Translations under genes and position numbers: made by a program | Part shown: in pieces, positions 1 through 12,160 of the stretch | How positions within the stretch are numbered: the stretch's first letter is position 1 | How the letters are laid out: every line of letters starts with the position of its first letter | Notes under the pieces: model-generated | What the model was told of the DNA's origin: nothing | What the model saw: the letters and a program-made list of their open reading frames with translations, nothing else | Databases searched by the model: none | Assembly: GCA_900095095.1 (NCBI GenBank) | Contig: FMBT01000531.1 | Coordinates: forward strand, 1 to 63,008 | From: Fragilariopsis cylindrus CCMP1102 | Taxonomy: Eukaryota; Bacillariophyta; Bacillariophyceae; Bacillariales; Bacillariaceae | Direction of reading: 5' to 3' | Length of the DNA: 63,008 nucleotides

Positions 1-616
1 GAAGATCGAAACATAAATCAGGCACAACACACAATTACGGTACGATACAAGTTACAAGAACAAGGAGAGGAGACCTCATCAATTAATTGTTCAATTCCAA
101 CAGTACTGTAATCACTATCATTCCTCAGCGGGGAATAGCTCCGTATTCAGATCGTCGTCGCTATAACGCAACAGGCTACTGCAGACGACACAATCGCATT
201 TGTGTATGTATATTCACTCTGTTTTTCAAAGTCCTATCGAGATAAGAAAAAAAAAAAGAAAAAAACAAACTGTCTGCGAAAGAATTGCCACGCGTGATAA
301 TAATTTCGAAAAAGAAAAAAGAGAGAATATATAAGAAAGACGATTGAATTGAATTGAATTGCAATCGAATTCGAATTGAATTGAATAAGTTAATCTACAG
401 AAAAAGCAAGCAAGCAGCATTTATTCATTCATCATTCAATTATGCCTTCTTCAGCAGCACTAAATCACCGTCATCATTGTCAGATACTATTCAAAATGTT
501 TATTCAAAATGAAATGAAACGTATGTATAAAGTTGCTGGTATTGATCTATCCTCTTCACAATGGATCCATCCAGTGAAAAATATTTACGTGAATTAATTA
601 TTATGAACAGAAAAAA
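1..616. other. Intergenic, AT-rich, no gene seen
   Basis: No coding region is convincing here. There are A/T homopolymers and a short GAATT-repeat tract around 343-385. The stretch just before 617 may be the 5' UTR and promoter of the next gene. Confidence 0.4.
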
Positions 617-2687
617 ATGAAAAGGTTGAGAACAATCAAGAAATTCAAATTGAAATCATCACCGATGCCACCAAAAATGTTGAACAAGGATGATTTACCA
701 GCTTTAGAACAACCAAAACCATTTAAATTTGGTCGTCAAGCATTTATTGATGATGGTGAAGCATTTACTGGTAGTGTCGCTGGTACTGGTGCTGGTGCTA
801 CTGCTGCTTCGTCCGCTCCATCTTCGTCGTCGTCGCCTTCTTTTGTTTCAATATTAAAAAAGGTAAAAGCAACTACTACTACGGCAGTAGTAACTGCGAA
901 ATCGAAGAAGGAAGATAATAAAGATAATAATAAAGAAAATGCATTATTATTATCATTTACTCATCTTAATGAAGCCGCACAAAAGATTGTTGCTGCTACT
1001 GCTACTGCCTCTTTCCGCAGCAGCATCAGGAACTTCTGCTACTATCTCTTCCAGCCTCCGCAGATGACAATGGACGATGATACCGAAATCAACAATAATG
1101 TTGATAGTATTAAAAAACAATTAAATGAACAAACAAATGTTCTTACAAAACAAAGAAATTATGGTTTTATTAAGTACTCATATCAAGGAATTAACGGATC
1201 AAGTTGTTTGTTTGAAGGATTCGGTTGAGAAGTTAGAAACTTTACAGCAGCAGCATAAAAACAACAAAAGAACAACAAGAAGAAGATGATATTAACAACA
1301 CCACTATCGTGGATAATAACAATCTTGGAGTACATGTAAATGGAAATGGAAATGGAGATGGAAATGGTAGTAATGCTGCTGATGAATTACAACGTGCACA
1401 TTATATGGCACATACTATTGCATGGCGTGTTGTCTCATTTCCATTTCGTGCCATAAAATTATATTACAATTTGAATATCGTTGTTATTTAGTATTAACAA
1501 GATTAATGAGACGTGATATCATAAATCCATTTCGTGATGCTGGTGTTATATTTCAATTAGGGTTTGCCTTGTATATTATTTATAGTAGATTAGGTCCAGC
1601 AATTGAAAAAGCATTTGCTGAAATTGAGAAACAACAAAATAATAATAATGGTGCAGCAGTATCAAATGATGATGATGATGATGATGACTACTATGGTGAT
1701 GCTAAAGAAACGGACAACAACGAAGAAGAAGAAAGTATATTTGGTTATGATAGTGTTTTAGATGATCCAAATTTTCAAATTCATGCTATATCATTTGCTG
1801 TATGTTTAGGATTTTTATATCATATTGGTATGATATCCTTATTATATAAATTCTTTATAAGAGATAAATTACCTATACGTATATGGAAAGATTTATTAGC
1901 TGGTGTTGAAATTACACCATCGTATGGATTGAATTTTGGAGAAGGAGCTGGAGTACGAGGAGTAGGAGTAGGAGGAGTAGGAGGACGATTAGGAGTAGGA
2001 CTTGGACGACCACGAGGAGGTGTTGGCGGCGGTGGTAGGAGGAATGGTGCTCGTAACGGTAACGGTAATAATAATAATAATGCAGCGGTTGATGCTGCTA
2101 ATCGTGCTATTCGTGGATTTAATGATTTCTTTATGGGACATAATCATAATCATAATCATCGTCCCAATAACAATAATAATCAACAACCTGGTGGTGCAGC
2201 TGTTGTTGGTGTCGGTGGTATCGATGGTATCGATGGTGCCGCCGCCGCACTAGGGAATGATAATAATGCCGCCATTGTCGGTGGTGGTAATCGTAATCGT
2301 AATCCAATCATAGGATTAATATCTGATTTTGTATGTTTACTTTATAGTTTCTTTGTATCGATATTACCAATATGGAATCCAGAACAACAATTACGTGATA
2401 TACGTAACGAAGAAGACCGAATTATACGTGAACAATTAGAAAATGAAGCGAATCAACTACGTAATGCAAATAATAACAACAACCACAACAACAACAACAA
2501 TAATGTCGGTAATGCTGGTAATGATGCTGGTGATGACGGAGTTGTGGGTGGTAACGATGGTAATAAGAATGATGCAAATGATAATGATGACGATAGCAAT
2601 GAATCGGAAGATAGTGAGAGCGATAACGACGATGAATCGGATGGTAGTGAAAGTGATAACGACGATGATAATAATATTGATAATTGA
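617..2687 (+). CDS. Unrecognised membrane and acidic-tail protein, frames broken
   Basis: I do not recognise this protein. The reading frame starts at 617 and must change several times to stay sensible. A Ser/Ala-rich part leads into a coiled-coil-like stretch (KELTDQVVCLKDSVEKLETL, about 1186-1245) in another frame, then a third frame from about 1261 to 1485, then the long frame ending at 2687. The long part has a hydrophobic segment (INPFRDAGVIFQLGFALYII), a second one (SFAVCLGFLYHIGMISLLY), a Gly/Asn/His-rich linker, a third one ending in SILPIWNPEQQL, and a very acidic Asn/Asp/Ser tail. The order of membrane segments followed by a LLP-like turn loosely recalls HERP-type ER proteins, but no ubiquitin-like domain is visible, so this is weak. 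The frame breaks could be base-call errors, missed introns or decay. Confidence 0.5.
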
Positions 2688-3228
2688 TGTCGATAACGGC
2701 AATCAGGAAGAATGAATTGTTACTATGATTTAATTTATTTATTTTTAAAAACCGATCGAGATACATAAAAAGGAGAGGAAAAAAAAAGACACCGTGTGGT
2801 TGACACAATGATTATAGATGGATGAAGGAAATAAATGAGCGAATGTAATGTACACGTTAGAAATACACACTTTACTGGAGAGTTAAAAGTAAAAATTAAA
2901 TAAAAAAAGGAGGTCGAAGTTAAGTAAGAATAAGAATGTAAAGTTATATTTTATATTAATATATTTAATGCTTTCAAATATTAAACGTGTAGATTGATTT
3001 GTTCAATTTGATACAGTAACTTGTACGTACAGCAGTGCTGTGAAGGGAAGGGCAATAGCGAGTGATGATTTTCCCAAGCCGTTTTGTGACGTGCGTACTT
3101 TACTAGCAACAAATTGACTCCTCACACGCACTCTATCCGGCGGAGGAGGGAGGGTGATCCTCTTACATAGAACGTTCGCATTAAATACTCGCATTTCCTT
3201 CATGCTAATTGTTGTTCTTTCCCTTATT
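2688..3228. other. Convergent 3' intergenic region
   Basis: This lies between two convergent genes. It is AT-rich with AATAAA-like hexamers (for example near 2829 and 2898) that could serve as polyadenylation signals. Nothing else is seen. Confidence 0.4.
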
Positions 3229-5279
3229 TTAAAAACTCATAGCTAAATTCAATGCATCAGTTTGTCTTCTTTTATATATATATTTCATACAACATTCATT
3301 TTTTGGTAAATGTTTTTCACCATCACATTCACCCGTTGTTTCATAAAAACATGACGCATTATAACTCAGTAGAGATGCAAATGAACCAAATCCACCAATA
3401 CCATATAATTGACACATTGAGTTACCCATAACTAATAAATCAACAAATGCAGGATAAAAATCTTCTACTTTACCCTTGTCGAGATCTAAATGAAGTGGAC
3501 CAGGAATACTGCGAGATTTTGTATAATTATGTTGTTCAGATTGTTTAGATAGTTCAGGTGTTATTACTATTGTTGTCATACTATTATTATCATTATCATT
3601 TTCTATCAATAGAAGTTTTGATGCTGCCTCTTCACGTACAGCATTAACTGCGGTTGACGAATCACCAGCAAAGTATACAGGATAACCTGGTCTCATCAAT
3701 GCTGCGCATCGGACTTGTTTTTTAGCTAGAAATGAAATCATATCTGTACCAGTTTTCTTACCTTTACCAGGTCCATAATCTGATCGATAATGACAACCAA
3801 TAAATTGTCCAGGTACTAAATTTGATTTCTTAATCTTATCATCAATTATATATTGTATCTTTGGATGTGGTTTGAACATTGATCTAAAAAAATCATGATA
3901 TATTGTTCTATATAATTCTCTTCCTTTTTGTGCATATTTTTTACTACTAAATCTATGTAGTGTTTTACAATGATCATATGTTGTTGAATTGTTTAACTCA
4001 GGATCATTATCATCATCATTGTAGTTTAAACTACCTACACCATTGGTATTATCTTTTCTTCTATCATATAACATTGTTTCTACAACACAAGGATACAATG
4101 TTGATCCACCATCTTGTGATTGCATTCTTGATTCCAATACAGTAGCGGATGCTGTTCGTAATTTACCTTCTATACCTCTGCCAATAACATATGTTTTTGA
4201 TACAGTAGATTTACCTTTCCTTAATTCATTCAACATATACGATGGAACTGTCCAATTCAATTCATTTGGTAAAAGAAATTCTTCAATAGGATATGGACGT
4301 TCCCATCGAATCATTAAAATACGATTTGTATGTGCAGCAATTGCAATAAATACTAATAATGGTTTAATTCTATCACTTAATCCACCACAATGATTATCTT
4401 TATTTAAACAACGTATAATTAAAAATTTGTTTGCATTATTTGCCATAATAGGACGAGGAGGAATTGTACTTTGGATTGCAGTTGTTGAATGCCAATTAGT
4501 ATCATTTAACATTGATGTTTGTTTACGATGCCAATCAAAATATTCTTTATAAATCAGAAGATTTGAAGATATAATGAAATCGTAGCAGTAACAGTAACAG
4601 TGTGTGAGAGAAAGAAAGAGACAAAAAAGAATAGAAGAAATAAATGTAACCTCGACGACAGAAACAAAAACGAGGTATAATGGGTAAAATAGAGCAGGGC
4701 AGTATTATTAATAGAGTTCTTGACTTGACTTGACTCTATTCCTACTTGACTCGAGACTGACTAACTGGCTGCATGCATGACTCTGTTTATGAGAGGTGAT
4801 TAGAACTTCAACTCTCACTCTCTCATCCCATTCTCTCCAGTAGAGCACGTACCTTTCATCCAATTTGGTATATTATTTGATTTACGATATATTGATGATG
4901 GCATTATATCTTTTAATGGATCATTTATTTCTGCTACTTTTTCATCATAGTAATAATAATAGTCGTTCACGTTGTTGTTCTTGTTCTCGTATTGTTGTGG
5001 TTGTTGTTGTTGTTTCAACGACGATAAGTAATCGGTAGCTAATTGAAGTACTATACAAATTAAAACTAATCCCAGTAATATATTTTTCCTTGTCATTATC
5101 GGCGATGACAATAATGTCGTTTTATTGTTGGTATGTTGTTTGTTGTATCCTGTAATATTGGATTTCTTTGTGTTTATAAAATTATCGATAGTCATAATAT
5201 ACTGTTCTGTAGAAAATGGCCCGTTTGCTTTACTGAACAATGGCTGATTGTATTTACTGGGAGTGGTGTGAGCATACAC
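3229..5279 (-). CDS. Fucosyltransferase-like type II membrane glycosyltransferase
   Basis: Two exons. Exon 1 runs 5279-4853. The intron 4852-4545 (308 bp, GTACGT...AAG, phase 1) joins WMK to EYFDWHRK. Exon 2 ends at 3229. The total is 580 residues. Residues starting MTRKNILLGLVLICIVLQLA form a signal anchor; that Met (5096) is an alternative start, and everything upstream is hydrophilic. Exon 2 carries the hallmarks of O-/alpha-1,6-fucosyltransferase-like GT-B enzymes: GGLSDRIKPL near its start, RWERPYPIEEFLLP, then CHYRSDYG (the HxRxxD-like GDP-sugar contact), YFAGDSS, and a final LLVMGNSMCQLYGIGGFGS. The inference is a Golgi enzyme moving fucose or a similar sugar to protein or glycan. The acceptor cannot be read from sequence. 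Cys residues cluster at the C-terminus, as in lumenal enzymes. Confidence 0.75.
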
Positions 5280-6040
5280 AATAAATTATTATGACTTTTC
5301 TATTCTATTCAATTCTTCTTCTTCTTCAATTTTTGATATCTTTTATGTGTCTTTCGCCTACAATTATTACACGATAAAAGCGCGTTGAACCCTTAAAATC
5401 TCTTCGTAAATTCTTCGCTTATTTTTAATTTTTTCGTATTGTTGGAAAAAAAGTAGCCGCGCGCCAATACAGTAAGGATTTTCTTCAACAGAAAAACACT
5501 AAATAATACCCAACAAATAACTAACGCTTTCTAGTATCTTGCATAACTACAAACTCATCGCGGAGATGACGCATGCATGAATTGACAGCGCATCATTTTC
5601 TAAATTACTTTTATTACGCAACACAGCCTGCGAACAAAGCGATCGTCCAATGACATACAGTACCGTAGAAAACTAACAAATGCACAGCCACCAAGCATCT
5701 GCTCGCTACAGGTGCGTGCGACCGTTGTTAAAGGCGCTTTTTAAAGCCAACGAAAACAAGGCTGAGAAACCAACACATCATTACATCTTTGTTGTTTGGA
5801 TCTTTGATTTGCTTTTTTATTATTTCGGCGATTTATTATTTGCTTAATTTCACACGATCATTCCAACGAACGCCATTCATCGGCTCTCCTCTTCCTCACT
5901 CATTCACTCACTCATCTCACTCACCATCCAGACATTATTATTTCTTTCGACAAGAAAGGATCTGTTAAGTTTAGTAGAACTGTAATTTGATTTGATTTGA
6001 TTTGATTTCATCAAACAAAAACTAAATAAAAGAAAACAAG
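5280..6040. other. Divergent intergenic region with a dispersed repeat fragment
   Basis: This spacer separates two divergently transcribed genes and so probably holds both promoters. About 30 bp near 5370-5402 (ACGATAAAAGCG then TGAACCCTTAAA) recur in inverse orientation at about 11063-11095. GATTT repeats occur at 5985-6008, just before the start codon at 6041. Confidence 0.5.
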
Positions 6041-9000
6041 ATGTGCAACACAACCAATACCACCGCTGTTGCAGAATCTCAACAACGACGTAAGAAAGTT
6101 GCTGTAATTGGTGGTGGTGTGACAGGATTATCAGCGGCATGGCATCTGTCGGAGAATGCTAATGATACAGCAGAGGTGACATTATTTGAATCGGAGGCAA
6201 GATTAGGTGGGCATGCCTACACCGTCCCGGTTCCATTGAAAAATAATTCTAACAAGAAGTCAGTCGATGTGGATATTGGTTTTATGGTATTTAATGAAAC
6301 AAATTATCCCAATATGACAAAATGGTTTGAAGTATTAAGTGGCTCGAATGAAGAATTAGCACCGGATGGTGGGAAATTTACAACGTCAGTATTAACTGAA
6401 AATAGTGATATGTCATTAAGTGTTAGTTTAGATGGTGGTGATACATTAGAATGGAGTTCCAATGGTTTAGATGGTGTATTTGCAAAACGTTCCCAATTAT
6501 ATGATCGGAATTTTTATAAAATGTTAAATGATATGAATAAATTTCATGTGGAGGCACCCAAATTTTTATTACTTCACAAAGATGATCCACGTCGTTTAAT
6601 CACAACCAAACAATATTTAAAACAATATAATTATAGTAATGAATTTGCGATTTACTATTTATTACCAATGATGGCAGCATTATGGTCCGCATCCATGGAA
6701 AATGTATTAGATTTTCCGGCAATCCAATTAATATCATTTTTATGTAATCATCAAATGTTACAATTATTTAATCGTCCACAGGTATGTGTAATATTAAGTA
6801 AAATAAAACCAATTGTTTGTCTGTTTGTTTCTGGTCTGTCTTGTCTATTTATCTTCGTTGGACTCTGGATTATGTGTCCGCGTGCGTCGACGGAAGGAAA
6901 GAAAGTAAAAAAAAAGCGCTACAGTACCGGACGAACGAACGAATTGAAGAAGATTGATTGAATGAATGAATGAATGAATATACTCTACCAGCCAAGAAAC
7001 GAAAAACAAGAAAGATGATCACGACGACGATGACGGAAGGAGGGGAATCGATCGTTCGCTTCTTCTTAAAACATTCCACAAACGCAATGTTATCTACCTC
7101 TCTATTCGATTTCGATTTCGAATCGATTTGACTACCTTTCGCCGTATAATTTAATTTCTCACAAAACGAAAAGCATTATCGATCGACTCGACAGGGCGGA
7201 CGGACACCAACACGACTTTCTATTACATAATTTATTACGACCGATGGATGTCTCGCCGACCCCCCCCCCCTTCCCCCTTCCCCCCCTATTCATTTTCTTT
7301 TATCTTCCACTTTATCTCACACTTGCATTCTATTTCTGTTTTTTTTATTTGTACGTTCAACCAAATAGTGGAAAACTGTTAAGGGTCGATCTCATACATA
7401 TACAAAGCGTGTACAAGAAATTCTTGGTAAAAAGAAAGTATGTCTTTCAACACCTATCGTTTCAATGAAGAAAATAAAAAATGATAATGGTACTAGTAAG
7501 GATCATGATCATCATCAGTATGAGTTATTTACTACAAATAATGTTAGTGTTGGTATATATGATGATGTAATTTTTGCATGTCATACTGATACAACAACAT
7601 CAATTTTAAAAACTGATGACAAAGAATCAATTGATCCTTCGTTGATTGATACAATATCAAAAATTGAATATTCTGATAATGTTGTTTACTTACATAGTGA
7701 TCCAAAATTAATGCCACAACGTCGTCGTGCATGGGCATCATGGAATTGTTTAGGGAATAGTGATAGTATTAAGGATGCAATTGGTATTGGTGCTAAAATT
7801 GGTAGCGATACTGATACTGATACTACAAAAAGTAGCAGTAGCAGCAAGAACACAGGTGCATTTGAAGGTGCTGAATCTGGATTTGGTAATACTGTTACAA
7901 CAAAATCTCAACTGGACGACACCGATGAAAAAAAAGACACGACGGATGCAGTATTAGAAGGAAAAGATGGACGAATGAAAGCTGTCTATGTAACGTATTG
8001 GTTAAATCGATTACAGAATCTTGATACTACTGCTACTACTGGTGATGAAGATGATGGTGACGAAACTGATATCTTTGTTTCATTAAATCCACATGATAAA
8101 CCTGATCCTGATTTAACACATAAACGTACATATTTACAACATCCACAATTTACACCATCCACATTAGAAGCACGCAGTAAACTGCTGAATACCAATGGTG
8201 ATAATAAAGGTGAATATCAAGGTAGGAATGGTTTATGGTTTTGTGGTGCTTGGTCAGGATATGGTTTTCATGAGGATGGTTGTAGATCAGGATTTGATAT
8301 TGCCACAAAATTATCTGGTATTCCATTACCATGGGTAAAAAATGTGGAACAAAAAGAACAAGATGAAGAAGAACAAGATGATAAAGATGATAATAATAGG
8401 ATGGTATTACCACCACCAAATTTAGCATTATCATCCACGAAGGCGAATCAATCCATTAGATTATGGTTGTATGAAAAGGTATCATATGACTTACCGGTCG
8501 CTATTTGTAAAAAATTGATGCTATATTTTTTAAAACAAGCTGTTGTGGAAGGTAAATTATTATTAAAATTTAATGATAATTCTATTATGGAATTTGGTAA
8601 TGGTGAACCATGCGGGGATGGTTTGTGCGATGATGCACCAGTTACAATACGTGTATTTGACCCATGGATGTTTGTGAAAGTTGCATGGGAATATGATTTA
8701 GGTTTAGCACGATCCTATATGGCAGGATATTTTGTGATTGAACCATTAGAGGATGTGAAGCAATACAATCCTGTATTGCGGCCACCTACCGAAGCTGATG
8801 AAACATCTGTTGCATGTGGTGATCCTGTTGGATTAACACGTTTATTATTATTAATGATTGGTAATCGTGATCGATTAATTGGTAAAGTACATACACCAAA
8901 TACATCCTACAAAGGATATTCAATGAGTGGTGGTATAAATGGTGGACTATTATTAAGTAAAATTGGTTCTTTCCTAAATTTTATTCGTTATCGTTTCACT

Positions 9001-10005
9001 ATGGATAATTCTGAAAAGGGTGGTAGTTTAAAAAACATTCACGCACATTATGATTTATCAAATGATTTATTCAAATCATTTTTAGATAAAGAAACATTAA
9101 TGTATTCAAGTGCAATATATGATTGTGTATCTGCACCATCACCACAACGTGGACTTGTATTTAAAGGTACATTAGAAGAAGCACAATGGCGTAAATTGGA
9201 TACATTATTAGATCGTGCACAAGTCCAACCAGGACAAACTGTATTAGATATTGGTTTTGGTTGGGGTGGTTTATCATTACATGCTGCACAAAAATATGGT
9301 TGTACTGTTGTTGGTATTACGTTAAGTGTTGAACAACGTGCATTAGCAATGGAACGTGTAAAAGCACAAGGTCTTGAAGATTTAATTACATTTGAAGTTA
9401 TTGATTATAGAACATTTGCACGTCGACCATCCAACATCGGTAAATTTGATCGTGTACTATCATGTGAAATGATTGAGGCAGTTGGTCATGATCATTTACA
9501 TGAATTTTTTTGGGTGGTAGAACAAGTATTAAAACCAGATGGTATATTAGTGATGGAAGCAATCACAACCACAGAAGAACGGTATGAAAATTATTTAAAA
9601 TCCACTGATTTTATTAATACAGTTATCTTCCCTGGTTCATGTTGTCCATGCTTACATGCGTTAGTGGATGCTGCATATAAAGGTTCACGATTAACTTTAG
9701 AACATATTGATAATATTGGATTGCATTATGCACAAACATTAGCAGATTGGCGTAGACGATTCAATGCTCAATCAGAATTTGTATCCAAAGATTTAGGATT
9801 TGATGATATATTTTTACGTGCATGGAATTATTATTTATGTTATTGTGAAGCTGGATTTTATGCAAGGAATGTCAATTGTTTAATATTAGTATTTGCACGT
9901 AATGGATGTAAAGCATTAACACCATTATATGAAACAAGAGCATGTACACAATTACCTGCATTAACTGAAACTGAAATATCAAATTGGATTTCTGATAAAT
10001 CATAA
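6041..10005 (+). CDS. FAD amine oxidase / cyclopropane-fatty-acid synthase fusion
   Basis: Exon 1 is 6041-6781 and exon 2 is 7369-10005. The phase-0 intron (587 bp) joins RPQ to WKTVKGRSHTY, recreating the usual RPQW(R/K)TVKG motif. The protein is 1,125 residues. The N-terminal half is a flavin-binding amine oxidase: dinucleotide motif VIGGGVTGLSAAWHL, then RLGGHAYTV, PQRRRAWASWN and a closing FCGAWSGYGFHEDGCRSG. The C-terminal half is a SAM-dependent cyclopropane/mycolic acid synthase: NIHAHYDLSNDLFK, SAM site VLDIGFGWGGLSLHAA (Phe where bacterial enzymes usually have Cys), CEMIEAVGHDHL, and CEAGFYARNVN near the end. It should methylenate or methylate the double bond of phospholipid acyl chains. 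The same domain order is known in plant CPA synthases. The central part has Asp/Ser/Thr-rich insertions. No frame break is seen. Confidence 0.9.
6782..7368 (+). other. Intron of the oxidase/CFAS gene, with poly-C stretches
   Basis: It begins GTATGTG and ends AATAG, in phase 0. Stops occur in the reading frame, so retention would truncate the protein right after the oxidase N-terminus. C-rich homopolymers lie at about 7260-7287. Confidence 0.85.
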
Positions 10006-10819
10006 AATAAATGAAAAGAAAAATGTTACCACGTGGGATTTGTTGCTTGTCACGTTGGTTACGGTGGTTACGACGACGAGGAAGAAGTAAAGTAAAGTAA
10101 AAATATGAGGAATGAATGTGAGGAATATGATGATGATGATAATTACAAATATTATCAACTCTGCCGTATTTTTGTGATAAAGAAGAAAATGAATGAAATC
10201 TTATGTGTGTGCTGTTTAAAAAAATAAAAGATAAACTGAAGTAGTTAAATAAAAATAAGAAAATACCAGTATGAATACAAAGACAGTTCCCATCAAAGAC
10301 AGTTCCTATGATTCTACCATACAGTACACATCATGGTATAGCTAGCTATAGCTATAGGTCGTTCGCTACTGTATCGACAACGATATGCTGTTTTGTGTTG
10401 TGTTGTGTTGTGATACTGCAGCATACAACATATCTAGCAATAATTCTGTTTGTTTCTTGTCTTCTTCCTCCAATTCTCTATTCTTTCTTCCGCGTTCGAT
10501 ACTAGTAGCAGAGCTTTTGTCGTCGTCTTATTTGTATTCATTCATTTATATGGACTGTACTGTACTGTACGACTACCGTACAGTACAAGGATGGGTTTAT
10601 TTTATTTTATTTTATTTTGCGGAACAAGAAGAGACAGTAACTTGAATTTTGTTTAATAGAGAAAGATGATAGATTATGATGCCTACTATACAACAAAATG
10701 CGGTGTGAACAAGAATATTATTTTTTACCACTGTTTCGTTTGTCTTCCCTCTTCCTTCCCATCTCTCCTGTCTCCCTTCTTCTTCCACGAACGTTCGATT
10801 TTGAATTTGATTTTTCGAT
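10006..10819. other. Intergenic, no gene supported
   Basis: Short open frames here are low-complexity or antisense to one another, and none shows a domain. A cluster of overlapping TACTGTAC / GTACAGTAC palindromic words lies at about 10555-10590, and TTTTA repeats at 10598-10618. Confidence 0.4.
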
Positions 10820-11153
10820 ACTACTTCCTCGAGCGAGCGCTGAGTGCTGTATAGCTCTTTCAGTAACTGGCCTACTAGGAATCTGACATTGCCGTCGCGT
10901 ATGATTGCATTAAATCCTTTCATTTCTTACGTCAAGTTGGTGAAGGTGCTGTCGCTCTTTTAGTAACTGGCCTACAGTAGGAATCTGACATTGCCGTCGC
11001 GTTGGCGGTTCGCATTCGCTTATTTTTATTTTTATTCGTATACATTTCGCATCTTGTGGATTAGAGTTTAAGGGTTCAGCACGCTTTTATCGTATAAAAA
11101 TTCAATCAAAGCGATAGCCTCCTGGGCAGTTAGCGCTCGCTGGAGGAAGTAGT
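10820..11153. mobile_element. Putative MITE or foldback element with 23-bp inverted ends
   Basis: The first 23 bases (10820-10842, containing CTACTTCCTC then GAGCGAGCGCT) pair with 11131-11153 read in reverse complement, with mismatches only at two positions. Inside lies a direct repeat of about 47 bp (10854-10900 and 10954-11002; core TAACTGGCCTAC and GACATTGCCGTCGCGT). No clear target-site duplication is visible. Related fragments occur elsewhere in the window (about 5370, 12230-12310, 14130-14155 and 47874-47921). No transposase is present, so the element would be non-autonomous. Confidence 0.5.
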
Positions 11154-11695
11154 TAGTTAGTAGAGCTTTCGCTGTCATCGTACTTTTCTGTGTACTGTAC
11201 TATCACGACGATGGATTTATTTTTGTTGTCTAAAACATGATGTCTGAAAAATCAAACTAGTTGATAGATAATCTGGGATCACCTAGCTAGGATAACTATT
11301 ATTTATTTGTTGGATACTATTGTAGAGTAGAACGGTGTATGTATTTCAAATGAATAAACAAATAAACAAATAAATAATGAGTTTAAAGAGTTTTAAATAA
11401 TCTATTTCAAAGAATAGTAAACTACAGATCAAAAATCAATCAACCGACCCGACCATATCATATCATATTGTCTTTCGTTTTTCTACTTCTTCTGCATTTT
11501 CTTTCTATCCCATTAGATTATTTATTTTTTACGGACCGTTTTTTGTTCAGTACGGTATACTCTCTTTTCACTCTACTCCACTCTACTCTTTCAATCAATT
11601 TACGATAACATATAATGAAGCTGCATGCATGAAATGCAGCAGCTTCGTTCATTCGTCCAATAGAAGCAATCACAAACTTCTTTTTTTGGTTCTTT
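11154..11695. other. 3' intergenic region, no gene seen
   Basis: The stretch is AT-rich with AAATAAAC-like repeats at about 11350-11380. Short frames (for example on the minus strand 11518-11757) are overlap shadows of the next gene. Confidence 0.35.
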
Positions 11696-12091
11696 TTATG
11701 CACGATCTTCCATTTTTTCAGCTTCAGCAACGGCAGCAACAGCTGGAACAGCAGCATCTTTCTTAATCTTGATTAATGCTGCCTCATTCGCAACAGCACA
11801 TGAATAACAGACACAACATTCAAAACAGGCGCACAACGCTGATTTACCAATACCATGATCAGTAATGTTAGCTTCGTCTGCCACCTTATCACCTAATACC
11901 GTTAACATACAACATCCAAAACCAAGTAATGTACCGACACAATATAATAAACCATTATCATCACCAATATCTTCCGCTGCTTTATAAAATGAATAACATG
12001 GACAACATGCCGTGATACAACATGTACCACATCCACCTGGATCACCACAACATTGACATGGTCCGTTTTGAAAGTTTACAGTAGTTGCCAT
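11696..12091 (-). CDS. PLAC8 family cysteine-rich protein
   Basis: This is a 131-residue protein from the Met at 12091 (MATTVNFQNG). The frame stays open upstream to 12160, but this Met gives the usual compact PLAC8 form. The family signature is visible: CQCCGDPGGCGTCCITACCPC, then a middle hydrophobic stretch (LLYCVGTLLGFGCCMLTVLG), and a second Cys cluster (CACFECCVCYSCAVANEAALI). PLAC8/Cys-rich-domain proteins are small plasma- or organelle-membrane proteins. In plants they affect cell size and metal (Cd, Zn, Ca) transport, in animals autophagy and differentiation. The role here is not known. The tail is Ala/Lys-rich. It is a single exon with no frame break. Confidence 0.8.
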   Translation of the reverse strand: MATTVNFQNGPCQCCGDPGGCGTCCITACCPCYSFYKAAEDIGDDNGLLYCVGTLLGFGCCMLTVLGDKVADEANITDHGIGKSALCACFECCVCYSCAVANEAALIKIKKDAAVPAVAAVAEAEKMEDRA

Positions 12092-12160
12092 TTTATATTT
12101 ATTTATTTGTTTGTTTTGAAAGAGAAGTGATGATGATTTCGTTTTATTATTATGACCCAC

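Noticed and set aside
1989..2808. Several minus-strand and plus-strand frames rich in Ile, His, Tyr and Asn over 1989-2808
   Set aside because: They are shadows of the GAT/AAT repeat-rich coding end of the gene 617-2687, with no domain or codon sense.
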